From contig CANJKZ010001038.1 in the NCBI GenBank assembly GCA_947471745.1, positions 186,001 to 250,000 of the forward strand: a stretch of DNA of 64,000 nucleotides, in the 5' to 3' direction. Within the stretch, counting starts at the first letter, position 1; the number at the start of each line of letters is the position of its first letter. The notes under the pieces were generated by a model, which searched no databases, was not told the DNA's origin, and was given only the letters and a program-made list of their open reading frames with translations. This stretch comes from Closterium sp. Naga37s-1. Taxonomy: Eukaryota; Streptophyta; Zygnematophyceae; Desmidiales; Closteriaceae. Of this stretch, positions 19,704 to 30,256 are shown piece by piece. A program made the position numbers and the translations under genes.

Positions 19704-20711
19704 TCAACAAGTTCGTAGAGAACGAGGAGAGGTGGAGACCTGACAGTGAGCCAGACGGAACCGCCGGACAAGGCAGAACAGTGGAGGAACGTGCAAGGAC
19801 TGGGCTCCCAGAGGGGTCAGCCAGAGAGACAGCAACAGGTGGAGAGAGCGGTGTGACTGTGGTACTGTCGCGAAAGAAACAGCGGGAGCACCTGAGTCAA
19901 GCGTGAAGGTGTGCAAGACCTCAGCGGACGCAGTACCAGAGAGAGCAGACTCACCAGCACCTAGAGCAGCAGACTCACTAGCACCTAGAGCAGCAACCTC
20001 TATACCTGGGTCTGGCGGCATACACAGGTAACAGTCACCCTCAGCATTAACAGTCAATGCATACATGGCAGAAAGGATAGCATCATAATCAAGAGCAAAG
20101 ATGTAGCGGGGGAGCTCAGCCGCGTCGGGAAACTCTGCGCGGAAGGCATCTGTAAGACGAGAGAAGCAGCAGTACCGGGTGTGGAGCCTCCCGCATGTCG
20201 GACCAGAGCGGCCACCTGTGCGAATGACATACGGGCAGGGACCACTACCCTCAGGCGCCCCACGCTGAGCAAACCACCCACGTAGCTCCTGGGGCGAAAG
20301 TTGACGCAGCCTCTGCTGCCTCTGACCACCGCCAAGGCCTCCCCTGTGACTGGTACCACCCCGGCCGCCACCACTGCCACCGCCTCCACTCCCAGTGACG
20401 CCACCTCTGCCGTCACCACTACCGCCACTGCCGCCACCACTGCCGCTACCTACACCTCCACTCCCACCACCACTCCCTCCGCCACCGCCGCCCCCTCCAC
20501 CGCCTCCACCGCCCCCACCACCGCCTCCACCTCTGCCACCCCCACCGCCCCTGCCTCCCCTGCCTCTGCCGCTACGGCGCCTCCCACTAGGGGCAGACGC
20601 AGCTCCTACCTCCTCAGCACGAAGGTAGTCAACAGCTGCAATAGAGGCGACTGAGGGGAGAAAGGGGGGGGGGCGAACACCCTTCAAAGAAGGGAGTGCG
20701 AGGAGTGCCAC
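19704..20711 (-). pseudogene. Element B Gag tail, zinc motif, protease
   Basis: EEVGAASAPSGRRRSGRGRG leads into a Gly-rich tract and HRGGLGGGQRQQRLRQ. A LREW-type motif follows (LSPQELRGWFAQRGA), then zinc motif CPYVIRTGG...TCGRLHTRYCCF and protease block HTFTLDSGAPAVSF. In the latter the DSG is present but the following residues have shifted frame. A short segment, ELLRQGVDI in other elements, is missing before IFALDYDAI. Confidence 0.85.
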
Positions 20712-21324
20712 GAGAAGCGCCTACAGCGACTATGCTAGTCTCAGCTGCAAGGAGGTGCTTCTCGAGCAGGTCGGCAGTGAGGTCGGTGGGGTCAAGGGCG
20801 AGAAGGAGGCCCCTGACAGTGCTAAGAGAGTCAGGGAGGCGGGTGACTGATGTACATGGGAGGAGGGTTCTTGGTGAGAAACTCGGCGGGAAGCGTAGCG
20901 CGGTAGCGAGTGTCACTAGTGAGAAGGTGAGTGACGAGGTTGGCTACTGTGGCAAAGGCGGACAGCTCTGGGAACAAGTAGAGCAGGAGAAGGCGGCCTA
21001 GAGCAGTAGTGGCCGGGGAGGAGTAACGAGCGACTATAGCGTCGTACAGTGCTTTCGCAGTGTTGTGCTATCCGAAGTGCGTTCGGCTAACGGCAGGTGG
21101 TTGCGAACGGCTAGGTGAGCAGCAGCGTCATGGGTAAGCTACTGCGAGCGATTCGTACTGTCAGCTGTGGCGGCAGGGGTGGGCGAGGCGCCATACGTGA
21201 TGTCAAACAACGAAATACCGTCATTAGAGTCGCTCAGTAAGCACAGCTGTAAGTCATCGTGCCAAGATTCGAACTCTATAGGGCAGGCCTCCAGGTTAAA
21301 GGTGAGGACGCTGAGAGTCGCCAT
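20712..21324 (-). pseudogene. Element B Gag N-half
   Basis: MATLSVLTFNLEACPIEFES starts at 21324 and stops after TNRSQ (residue 61). Later blocks are in other frames: YDAIVARYSSPATTALG, ATVANLVTHLLTSDTRYRAT, then LLEKHLLAAETSIVAVGASR at 20629-20760. The MYI...LVTRLPDS junction near 20850 lacks about 13 bp compared with F. Confidence 0.8.
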
Positions 21325-21379
21325 AGCGGGCAGAGCAGGCGAGAGCGGTAGCAGCAGGGCAGCTTAAGCAGGGCAGGGT

Positions 21380-22060
21380 AGGGTGCGCTGTTGGTGGCTG
21401 CACGCTAGCAGGACAAAGCGAACGGCGGCTAGCAGCGCGCGGGCAGGTCAGGGCGCGCAGCAGCAGGTGGCGCGCGGGCAGGGCAGGGCGCGCAGCGGCG
21501 GGCTGCGTGCGGGCAGGGCAGGGCGCGCGGCTAGCGGGCTGCGCGCGGGCAGAGCAGGGCGCGCGGCTGGCGAGCGGCGCGTAGGCAGGGCAGGGCGTGC
21601 AGCGGCGGGCGACGCGCGGGCAGGGCAGGGTGCGCGACTGACGGGCGGCGCGCGGGCAGGGCAGGGCACACGGCCGGCAGGCGGCGCGCGGGCAGAGCAG
21701 GTTGCGGGACGGCCGGCTGCGTGCGGGCAGGGTAGGGCGCGCGGTCGACGGGCTGCGCACAGGCAGGGCAGGGCGCGCAGTGGCGGGCGACGCGCAGGCA
21801 GGGCAGGGCGCGCGGCGGACGGGCGGCGTGCGGGCAGGGCTGGGCGCGCGGCGGACGGGCGGCGCGGGCAGGGCAGGGCGCGCGGCGGACGGGCGGCGCG
21901 CGGGCAGGGCAGGGCGCGCGGCGGACTGGCGGCACGCGGGTAGGGCAAGGCGCACAGCGGACTGGCGGCGCGCGGGCAGGGCAGGGCGCGCGGCGGACTG
22001 ACGGCGCGCAGGTAGGGCATGTCAGGGCAGGGCGTGCGCGGGCAGCGCGACGGAGGGCAG
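21380..22060 (-). repeat. Element B leader: about 36-bp GC-rich tandem repeat
   Basis: Roughly eighteen degenerate units of GCGGGCAGGGCAGGGCGCGC plus a variable part. The sense RNA is a C-rich repeat (GCCCTGCCCTGCCCGCGCGC). All six frames stay open over long stretches because the unit contains no stop, so the long Arg/Ala/Pro frames here are not real genes. Confidence 0.92.
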
Positions 22061-22150
22061 GGCAAGGTAGCGCAGCACTAACAGGGCGACGGGACTCGGT
22101 GGGGTAGCACGATACGATGGGCCCTAAAGAAAACGGTCCTAGCCTAGGAC

Positions 22151-22164
22151 CTGCTCTGATACCA
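22151..22164 (-). promoter_or_regulatory. Element B primer-binding site
   Basis: In sense orientation TGGTATCAGAGCAG is the canonical plant initiator-Met tRNA primer site, immediately after the 5' LTR. Confidence 0.95.
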
Positions 22165-22250
22165 TGTCAGAAGTACGAATGAGAATGGTGTGAACTATCA
22201 GCATGCAGGAGTACAAGTAGGAAACCCAAATTGTTCTGTACCCCATATGG
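22165..22250 (-). repeat. Element B 5' LTR, inner 86 bp
   Basis: Matches the left LTR from TGTCAGAAGTACGAA to CCATA, then is cut by element C. The outer 46 bp are found inverted at 47261-47306. Confidence 0.93.
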
Positions 22251-23020
22251 TGTTGTTCAGGATCCGTCACTTTGAGAGCTTACGACGAACTCATTTCTCA
22301 ACTAAACGCAAATCCGTTCGGTAGGATTGTGCGCCTTAGGCTTAGCTACCATCTCCAAGTTGAGTCAGTCGTTAAGATGGCCTAGAGAGTGAGAACCAAT
22401 TGAAAACGTCTAGCAGCTGCATGACTAATATGGTGGAGGAAGTACAAGCATTAAGGGATAGAAAGTTGGAGTTGGGGACTCCAAGAGAACCATGAGAGGG
22501 AAGGGGTTCTCCAAGAGCTAGGGAAGGATGGTAGGAACCTTCCCAGAAGCAAGGATGCAACCCTCATCATGAGGTCCTTGAGGTGTCACATGCAAAATCC
22601 AATCTAGTTGGATTTTGCCTAGGTGTTGCAAGATTTGCAACCCATGCTAGAAACTTCTAGCCACCCCAATCCAAAAGTCAAAGTTGCCTTCCTAACCACC
22701 CAACCAAAGTTCCCTTTATAGTCATGACCTAATAATCACCCAATGTGGTTAATATCTCAAAATGAGATAGAATTCACAAAACTTGGAAATCTTGTAACTT
22801 GGGCGATCTTGGTCGAAATAAGGCGATCTTGGCATCGTTGGAAAGCTCTGGAATTCTCCTGCATGATCAAGCATGTAGACTTGGAGAAAAACACAGAGAT
22901 GATAAAATCCAACAGCCATGCACAATGACATATGCTCATGCAAATAATGCAAGCACACATAGCACGAGCACTCGGTAGGACGTTAGGATGACATGCACTC
23001 AGAATGACGTGCATCCAACA
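22251..23020 (-). repeat. Element C 3' LTR (770 bp)
   Basis: Begins TGTTGTTCAGG and ends CATCCAACA on the + strand, giving TG...CA ends. Positions 22372-23020 match 47312-47956 in reverse complement with high identity. Confidence 0.93.
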
Positions 23021-23036
23021 AACTCCCCCTCAGAGT
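23021..23036 (-). promoter_or_regulatory. Element C polypurine tract
   Basis: In sense orientation CTGAGGGGGAGTT directly precedes the LTR start TGTTGGATG. Confidence 0.85.
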
Positions 23037-23129
23037 AACGGACTGCATGCACACACACTCACAAGCATGCAAACACTCATGCACTCATGACACCGCTGCC
23101 CACACTAGTGCAATGCCATGCCACACATC

Positions 23130-23510
23130 TTAGCACCCTTCCAATGTGCGCTCTCGGGAAGCCGCCTGCTTGCTAGCCTTCACATGGTGAAGCTCAACAA
23201 CTCCCTCCTTCACCATCTGCCTCATCCAGTGCCACTTAATCTTCATGTGCTTGTTCAGTCCATTTAGGATAGGGTTATAGGCCATGCCAATAGCAGCCTC
23301 GCTGTCGGAGAAAAGTGGTGTAGGTCCCTCTTGTTCAGCTCCCATGTCCTCCAGCAGCTTCCTTAGGAGCACGATCTCCTTGATGGCATGGTACATCGCC
23401 ATGTACTCTGCCTCTCCGGAAGACTGAGCAATCTCACTCTACTTCTTGGACCTCCAGCTCACTGGTCCGCCTCCGACCATGCACACAAAGCCACCAACCG
23501 ATGACTGATC
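23130..23510 (-). pseudogene. Element C RNase H, C-terminal part
   Basis: SSVGGFVCMVGGGPVSWRSKK is followed by TAG, SEIAQSSGEAEYMAMYHAIK (catalytic Glu in GEAEY), FSDSEAAIGMAYNP (Asp), KHMKIKWHWMRQMVKEG and HHVKASKQAA. Two TAG stops (near 23511 and 23441) stand where Copia elements normally have Gln, consistent with CAG->TAG. Confidence 0.9.
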
Positions 23511-25195
23511 CTACTCCTCTGAGGCCCACGTAGCGTCGGCGAAGCACGACAGCTTCAAGTTTCCAGGCGTGACCCCATCTGCTCCAATCTGTCTCAGCTG
23601 GCCGCCAGCTGAAAACTGAACACCAGCAGATGCCGTTGATCCGAGGTAGCGCACCAAGCGCTTTGCCACCTCCAACTGCTCCTCAGAAGGCCGTTGCACA
23701 ACTCTGGCGAGCTGCCCCACTCCGAATGAAGCATCAGGTCGCGTATGCACAGCTGCATACATCACACTCCCGAAGAGTGACTGGTACTCATTCTGCTGTT
23801 CATCGTCAAAAACATCATCCTCCTCAGCTGCCCTCTTCAGTTTTAAGCCTGCAGGGAACGGTGTCATCACAGTGCGACCCCCATTCACACCATAGCGCTC
23901 CATGACACCAGAGATGTAGTGTGACTGATGCACCTTCAGCCACCTCCTCTCAACATCCCTCTCAATCTGCAGCCCCAAATAGAAGTGGACTCCCCCCAGC
24001 ATCTTGCACTTGAAGTTGTCCACCAGCAGCTTCTGTTCCCTCTCAATCTGCTCCATGGAAGGTGAGAACAGCAGTATGTCGTCGACATACACTAGCAGCA
24101 AGAGCAGCTGCTCCCCCTCTCCAAGCAGAAACAAGCTGTGATCCGCCTGGGACGTCTTGAAGCCTCCACTTAGCAGCACCTCCTCCAGCTTCTCGTACCA
24201 GCACCTAGGCGCTTGATTAAGGCCATTGATAGCCTTCTTGAGCTTGCACACCCGGCTGGTCCCATCCTCATAGCCGTCGGGCTGCGCCATGTAGATATCC
24301 TCCAGCAGTATTCCATTAAGAATTGCAGTGGTGATATCCATCTGCTTCACGTGCCATCCCTTCACAGCAGCGCCGGCCAGCACAGTCCTCAATGTTATTG
24401 GCTTAACAACGGGAGCGAAGATCTCCTTGAAGTCAACCTTCTCTTTCTGCTGAAACCCCTTGGCGACCAAGCGGCTCTTGAACCGCTCCAACGCACCATC
24501 AGCTCCACTCTTCACCTTGAAGACCCACTTGCTGCTGATCGGCCGTCGCCCCTCGGGTAACTCAACAAGCTCCCAAGTCCCATTCTCAATGAGACTGTTG
24601 AACTCCGCATCCATGGCAGCCTTCCACTCCTCCTTCTGAGGTCCACTTCGTACCTCCTCCAATGTGGCTGGTTCTCCAGGCAGAGGTGTGAAGGAACAGA
24701 GCGCCATCTCCTCATCAACTCCCTCATCCGCCTGAACCGCCATGGCACCTTGCTTGGGTCCTCCCAAACAGCTATGCTTCAGCCTTGAAGGTGCTGCTGC
24801 CACTCTCTTCTCGCGGGTTGCAGTCTGCTGCCCATGTGATGAAGCTCCTTTCTGCACAATCCTCTTGGTGACCTTGGCAGTTGCAGCAGGCTCGAGCTGA
24901 GATGGTGAGTCCACACGTGCCGACTCATCCTCCAACCCCTCCTCCGCAGCAGGACCAGCACCTTGCTGCTCACCACCGCCACTGTGGTCACTGGTCAGCT
25001 CTGACCCAGGGAGTTCCTCAAGGTGCAGCTGAACCTCCTCCACTGCAGACCGCTCAATCTCCTGCAGACGCAAGCCAATCTGCACCTGCTGCTGCTGCCA
25101 GTCCTTGTACATGACGTCCTCCACAAACTTGACGTCACGGCTAACCAGCGTGGTAGTACGACAAAATCCCATATAGAATACATACCACCACTCAC
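23511..25195 (-). pseudogene. Element C reverse transcriptase and N-terminal RNase H
   Basis: A 560-codon open frame. It begins in the post-integrase region (FCRTTTLVSRDVKFVED) and passes an acidic/Gln-rich linker. RT follows: EEWKAAMDAEFNSLIENGTW, SSKWVFKVKSGADG, RLVAKGFQQKEKVDF, MDITTAILNGILLEDIYM (catalytic Asp present), INGLNQAPRCWYEKLEEVLL, LLLVYVDDILLF (YVDD), FYLGLQIERD, HTRPDASFGVGQLARV. The start of RNase H is LSCFADATWASEE. RT is uninterrupted and all catalytic residues are present, so this was active recently relative to the other copies. The 5' part is absent because the sequence is cut near 25195. Confidence 0.93.
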
Positions 25196-25202
25196 TTTTC
25201 AA

Positions 25203-25865
25203 TTCTGTCGAGGTGGAGCCTGTTCAACACACTCCACATCCCCGTTGGCATTCGCTCCGCGTACAACAAGGCATGTCGCCAGGAAATGACGTGCTCGGGA
25301 TCCATCCCATACGCAAGCAGGTTTGTATCAGGAAAGTACGCCTTCCAACATATGGCGACAGTGAAATTGCGACTCTGTTCGTTATTGTGGTTTCCCATGT
25401 GGCGCATTTTACCGCCAACAAACTGCACCAAACCAAGTATTACGTCACCAGAAATTGTGCGTCTAGTGAAAAAACCACATGACCTAAATGGCCTGTGCAC
25501 CGCATACTGCTTTCTCAACACGTTAACCAAACCCGCCATCTACGGAACTTGGAAACCTCTGATTGAAAAAGTAAACCCAAACCTGGTGAGAAGGGTACTA
25601 TAATATAGTGATAACCGTCGTCATGGTCCCAACTATTGAATACGAGTGTGGGGCTGCTTTGAGTGCACCAATTCGTGATCTTCGATGAAACCAACACAAT
25701 GCTTTCGCGGTCTCCGACTGGTCATGAGACATTTCGGCTATGGTAACATACCATGTTACTTCAAGGTGTAACAATGCGTTATGACTCACCAAGATTGCTT
25801 GTGTACAGCCCATCTGTCAAGCAGCAACATCCGTGCTCGCTGACGTCGCACTATACTGACTGGTT
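25203..25865 (-). other. Flank with an unrecognised 115-codon ORF (25192-25539, -)
   Basis: The minus-strand frame contains VNVLRKQYAVHRPFRSCGFF, TISGDVILGLVQFVGGKMRH and FTVAICWKAYFPDTNLLAYG, and reads like decayed coding sequence, with fragments in the other frames upstream to about 25810. No family is recognised. By the TSD logic this sequence was originally on the far side of element B, in the opposite orientation. Confidence 0.4.
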
Positions 25866-25870
25866 CTCAA

Positions 25871-26002
25871 TGTGAGAAACTAAGGAGCAGGAATTAATGC
25901 ATTGAGCAGAAATTTGATACAAGTATGACCCTAATTGGGTTGTACCCCATATAGGCTACCCCACTACATCCTACACAGCACACACATCATGATAGTTTGA
26001 CA
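25871..26002 (-). repeat. Element D 3' LTR
   Basis: 132 bp, TGTGAGAAACTAAGG...AGTTTGACA. At five sites it has T where the other LTR has G, and at one it has G for C. Confidence 0.95.
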
Positions 26003-26255
26003 CACCCCCATAGGCAAAGTGGGGGAGAACAAGGGGTCACAAGACCAGTCAAGAAAAGCAAAGCAAGCTCAGAGTGGATCACGAAGTCACCACACACTCT
26101 GAGCACAAGCAAATGACCACAAGGCCAGTTCACATGCAGAGTTATACAAATAGGAACAATCAGTACAGTGATCACAACCTAGCAAGTGTAAGTATATAGA
26201 TCACAGTACAAGCAAAGTCACGAAATGAGCAAGTGAGGGAAAGTAGGCACAAGGC

Positions 26256-26759
26256 CTAAAAAGGTACAGAAATGATCACGAGGCTGAAGTGCCTTGGTGA
26301 ATAAATCAGCAGTATTGGCCTGAGAGGCCGCGTAAGCAAGACAAAGCTAACCACGCTGCTGCAACTATCGAGCAAGGAAGTAACGCAGAGCGATGTGCTT
26401 CGTCCTATGCTCCAGTATGTGCTCCTGAAACAAGGCAATCAAGGCAATCACGTACAGAACTGGAGGAGAACTAGGCCGCTCTCCCAAGTCAGTCAGCAGG
26501 TAGGTGAGCCAGCGTAAATCCTGTGCAGCCATGGCCCCTGCGTAGATCTCAGCCACACAACTGGAACTGAGAATAGAAGACGAGCGGGTAGACCGCCAAG
26601 AAACAGATTGGAGCCAAGGCTGAAAGTGTAACCCTGTGACAACCGCTGCGTAGCCAAGTCGTCAATCCAAGACGCGTCTACGTGGCCAGTGAGAACAAGT
26701 CGACTCCGTCCTCCAAGCACGAGCCCCATGCCCGACGTACTGCATAAGTTGCATAACAT
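26256..26759 (-). pseudogene. Element D RNase H
   Basis: MLCNLCSTSGMGLVLGGRSR, GHVDASWIDDLATQRLSQGY (first Asp), then shifted frames with MAEIYAGAMAAQDLRWLTYL and LEHRTKHIALRYFLAR. A 12-bp-scale deletion removed the VDNKA catalytic Asp block (sequence reads LYVIALIALFQEH), so the domain is dead. Confidence 0.88.
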
Positions 26760-26777
26760 CCTCTTAGCGGCCTCCCA

Positions 26778-27125
26778 CTACTCTGGTCGGTGTCTCCCGG
26801 GCGCAACGTAGCGTGCCAGGATGCTGAGAGGGTACGCAAGGTCAGGTCGAGTGCAGGTCATCAGGTACATGAGGCAGCCCACAAACTCTGGATACGGGCA
26901 GCCCACAAGCTCGTCCGAAGGTGGAGCTGAGAACGCGTGACCGGTAGGCAGAGGAGTGGACTGTGGCGAGGACCAAGTGAAGCCGAAGAGCTGAAGGACC
27001 TGCTGCACCATGTGTGACTGAGTCAGGGTGATGGTGCGGCGTGCTCTGTCCCAGGCGATCTGCTAGCCAAGATAGCTGCGCAGCTCACCCAGGTCTGTGC
27101 ACGTGTGTCTCTTATGCAGCTCCGA
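26778..27125 (-). pseudogene. Element D RT, thumb region
   Basis: MVQQVLQLFGFTWSSPQSTP, GCLMYLMTCTRPDLAYPLSI and LARYVAPGRHRP. The link to the RT core near 27125 is broken by a stop and frameshift (the region around CTAGCCAAGATAGCTGCG). Confidence 0.88.
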
Positions 27126-27127
27126 CT

Positions 27128-27722
27128 TCATAGAGTCACTGCCTCAGTGTTAGCAGTGGCAAAAACCAAGTCGTCGAAGTACACGAGGATGTAGAACGGC
27201 GGCAGCGAAGTGTCGGTGCGCAGAAACAGCGACGGGTCAGTAGTCGAAAGAGCAAACCCAAGAGCCACAAGTGTCGTCCTCAGTGTGTCGTGCCACTCAC
27301 GAGGCGGCTGGCGGAGACCGTAGACTGGCCGCCGGAGGCTCCACTTGGTACCTGCAGGAAACGACCCAGTGAAGCCAGGTGGGCGGCGCAGCCAAATCTC
27401 CTCGTGCAGAGTGCCCTGTAAGAAAGTTGTGCTGAAGTCAAGATAATGAAGCTCGTAGTCACGCTGAGCGGCGACGTGCAGAAGCACTCGAAGAGTGGTC
27501 ATCTTTGGGGTAGCGGAGAATGTCTGGAACAAGTCAACTCCCTGTCGCTGACTAAAGCCTCTAGCAACGTAACGAGCCTTGAAGACAGACGGAGAACCCA
27601 GCGGCCGCTTCATCCTGAAAATCCACGTGCCATCAACTATGTTCGCCCCAGGAGGGGGAACTGCGTCGACGTAAGTGCCTGTGGACTTCGAGGATGCCAT
27701 CTTTGCATCCATGGCTCTCTGC
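27128..27722 (-). pseudogene. Element D RT core
   Basis: MDAKMASSKSTGTYVDAVPP, WIFRMKRPLGSPSVFKARYV, FSATPKMTTLRVLLHVAAQR, LDFSTTFLQGTLHEEIWL (Asp retained) and GLRQPPREWHDTLRTTLVAL. At the catalytic YVDD site it reads LVYFDDLVFATA, a Tyr-to-Phe change. An in-frame stop replaces Trp at the SSQW site upstream. Confidence 0.9.
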
Positions 27723-27724
27723 CA

Positions 27725-29520
27725 CTAAGAGGAGGAGGGACCCGTAATCGCCTCTGCGTAAGAGCGCCGGGTCGGGATGTCTGGAGCATCTGGGTCTCCC
27801 TTAGGTGCAAGTAGCATGGACATGAGATGAGGTAGAGCAGCCGCAATGCACTCAAAGTCCTCCTGCCTGTCCTCAAGGACGTCCGTGCCAAGAGCACACT
27901 CACCCCTGACGGAGGGAGGACAGACAGACTCAAACTGAGCAACAAGACTAGCGGCGTAGTCGATACGACAGCTAGCAGCAAAGTCGACAATCTCAGCAAC
28001 TAGAGCAGACGTAGCATTGGACTCAAACGACGGGTCGGTGACAACAGTGGCTAGATGACATGTGACAGTAGGTACTGGCAGCACGAATTAAGTCAGACTC
28101 AGGGTGTGGACCCCCAGGAAGAGAGGACGCAGGAGGAGATGGCAGGGGAAGTCGCAGTGGAACAAAGGAAGTATGAAGTGTCATACTGTGAGTGTCGGGG
28201 ACAGGAGGAGGACGCGGACGCGGAACACGACTACCAGTGCGACCAGCGCGAACAGGCGAGGCAGGGCGAGACGCAGGCTCACGACACTCTGTAAGAGAGT
28301 CTGTCTGCTCAGTGTAAGGAGAAGGAGCAGGTAGTGGGGCTGCCTGTAACCGTGGCTACGACTGGTCTCGTGGTGGACACAGGAGAGGCGGAGTAAGGTC
28401 AGTAGAGGACAGGAGACCAAGAACCTGGCGAAGCAGTGGAACAAAGTACGGTCGCGGCCGCACAACGCCTCCAGCACTAGTACCGAGAGCTCTAGCACCC
28501 CCAGCTCCATGGTCTCTAGCTCCAGCGCCCACAGCACCACCAGCTCCAGCAGCTCCAGTACCTCCAGTACGAGCACCTCCGGGACCAGCAGCTCCAGCAC
28601 CTCCAGCAGCAACAGCAGCACCAGCACCAGCAGTACCTCCAGCATCTCCAGCGCCGACAGCACCTCCAGCTCCAGCAGCTCCAGCACCTCCAGCAGCAGC
28701 AGCACCACCAGCTCCAGCAGCTCCAGTACCTCCAGTACGAGCACCTCCGGAACCAGCAGCTCCAGCACCTCCAGCACTTCCAGCACCTCCAGCACCAGCA
28801 ACACCACCAGCTCTGGCAGCTCCAGCGCCTCCAGCACGAGCAACCCCGGGACCACCAGTGCCAGCACCACCAGCACCTCCAAAACCAGCAGCACCAGTGC
28901 CCCCAGCGCCAGCGCCTCCAGCGGAAGGGCCTCCAGCTCCAGAAGCGCGACTCCGAAGGCGGTTGTGCCAAGCGTACCACTCGCACAGCTGCTGTGGTGA
29001 GAGAGGCTCCCGCCGGCTAGACCGCTGGGGCGAGGCACCAGTAGGACCTCGAGGACTAGTAGCTCCAGTACCACCAATACCTCCAGTACCAGTAGTACCT
29101 CCAGCACCTCCAGGACTAGCAGCTCCAGGGCCTCCAGCTCCAGCAGCGCCACTCTGAAGGTGTGTGCGCCGAGTGTACCACTTACGCAGCTGCTGTGGGG
29201 AGAGAGGCTCCCGTAGTGTAGACGCAGGACCCCTAGGCTCAGCACCCCCAGACTCAGCACCCCCAGGCTCTGCACCCGCAGGCTCAGCACCCTCAGGCTC
29301 CGCACGCTCAGACGCAGCACCCCCAGGCTCCAAACCGGGAGGCTCAGCACCCCCAGGCTCCGCACGCTAAGGCTCAGGACCCCCTGGCTCCGCACTCGCA
29401 GGCTCAGCACCTCCAGGCTCCCCACGCTCAGGCTCCGCAACCGCAGGCTCAGCACCCCCAGACGCAGCACCCCGAGCAGCACCAGTGTCACCAGTGACCT
29501 CGACAGGCTCAACCAAGGGG
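27725..29520 (-). pseudogene. Element D linker and pre-RT region
   Basis: From upstream: pentapeptide-type repeats (PGGAE/PEGAE variants, 29225-29480), LREW motif PLSPQQLRKWYTRRTHLQSG (near 29190), SRREPLSPQQLCEWYAWHNR (near 28980), a very long Gly/Ala/Thr tract, VRPRPYFVPLLRQVLGLLSS, then VTDPSFESNATSALVAEIVD, CPPSVRGECALGTDVLEDRQ and LAPKGDPDAPDIPTRRSYAE. The order is the same as in A and F. Confidence 0.82.
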
Positions 29521-29527
29521 AGTGGGT

Positions 29528-30241
29528 CTACCTGAGACACACCTGATAGAGCAGGACCCTGACAGGGAGAGGGGGTCTACCGGAGAGGGACTTGGAGCGA
29601 GGAAGAGCGGCGGGGGGGGGGAGAGTGGCAGTGCGGTAGGGGAAGAGCCGGTAAAAGGGAACCGATTTGTGGAACGTGTCGTCCTGAGAGGGCAGGACAT
29701 GGCGCGAGGTGGGGTGGTAAAACTGCCAGCTAGGCGCGTCAGGGGTAAAGCTAAGGAAGACACAAGGAATGGCGCGGGATGAGAGGTTGTCTACGGAAGC
29801 ATCGCGGACAAAGGCACGACAGCCCCAGACCTGGAACACCGACGCATCGCCAACCTCTCTCGTCCAACGCAGTGTAGGCGAGGTCTCCGGCAAGGAGACA
29901 TGGGGCCAGAGGTTGAGCTGATGCGCAGCGTACCGGACCGCAAACGACCACAGAAAATGGGGAGCAGCCGCATGGATCATGGAGGTACGAGCGACCTCCA
30001 TGACTAAGCCAATGCGGCGCTCAGCAACCCCATTCTGCTGCGGAGAGGTCGGAAGCGTGAACGACTGAAGGATGCCCTCCCCACGACAAAATTCCCGCAA
30101 GAGGTCGGAGAAAAACTCACCACCTCTGTCAGAGTGCAGACGAAGGACAGGAAGGTCCGTGTCGAACCGCTTGCGGAGCTCGAGACGGACAGCGCGGATC
30201 CAAGGGATCAAGACATCAGGGACCTCACCCTTGCTGCGCAA
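29528..30241 (-). pseudogene. Element D integrase core and C-terminal region
   Basis: KGEVPDVLIPWIRAVRLELR, LPVLRLHSDRGGEFFSDLLR (second Asp), FTLPTSPQQNGVAERRIGLV (Glu), APHFLWSFAVRYAAHQLNLW, VSLPETSPTLRWTREVGDAS, FQVWGCRAFVRDASVDNLSS and SWQFYHPTSRHVLPSQDDTF. A single-base change near 30255 separates this from the upstream segment that carries the first catalytic Asp. Confidence 0.9.
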
Positions 30242-30256
30242 GGGGAAGACCGTGGT

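Larger units (their letters stand above)
15398..22250 (-). mobile_element. Copia element B, right LTR cut by element C
   Basis: The left LTR is 15398-15530 (133 bp), preceded by TTGTA (15393-15397). The right LTR starts at 22165 and is cut at 22250, where element C begins after TATGG (complement of CCATA). The remaining 46 bp of this LTR, with the matching duplication TACAA (complement of TTGTA), lie at 47256-47306 in inverted orientation. The interior runs PBS, leader, gag, zinc motif, protease, integrase, linker, RT and RNase H on the minus strand. Damage includes a deletion in RT, a deletion at MYI in gag and several stops. Confidence 0.93.
22251..25195 (-). mobile_element. Copia element C (different lineage), 5' truncated
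   Basis: A 770-bp LTR (22251-23020) follows a polypurine tract and a pol region containing RT and RNase H. The element sits in the right LTR of B with TATGG (complement of CCATA, 22246-22250) on its left. Its other side, CCATA followed by 645 bp of the same LTR, is at 47307-47956 in inverted orientation. Gag, protease, integrase and the primer site are missing. Longer LTRs, a different RT and no Gly-rich gag put it in another Copia lineage from A, B, D, E and F. Confidence 0.9.

Noticed and set aside
21296..22065. Several 130-220 codon Arg/Ala/Pro-rich frames on both strands
   Set aside because: They arise from the GC-rich 36-bp leader repeat of element B, which contains no stop codon in any frame. 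The same applies to 31297-32583, 45572-46437 and 10254-10868.
22372..22560. 62-codon ORF also found at 47768-47956
   Set aside because: Both copies lie inside the element C LTR. The duplication is that of the LTR, not of a gene.
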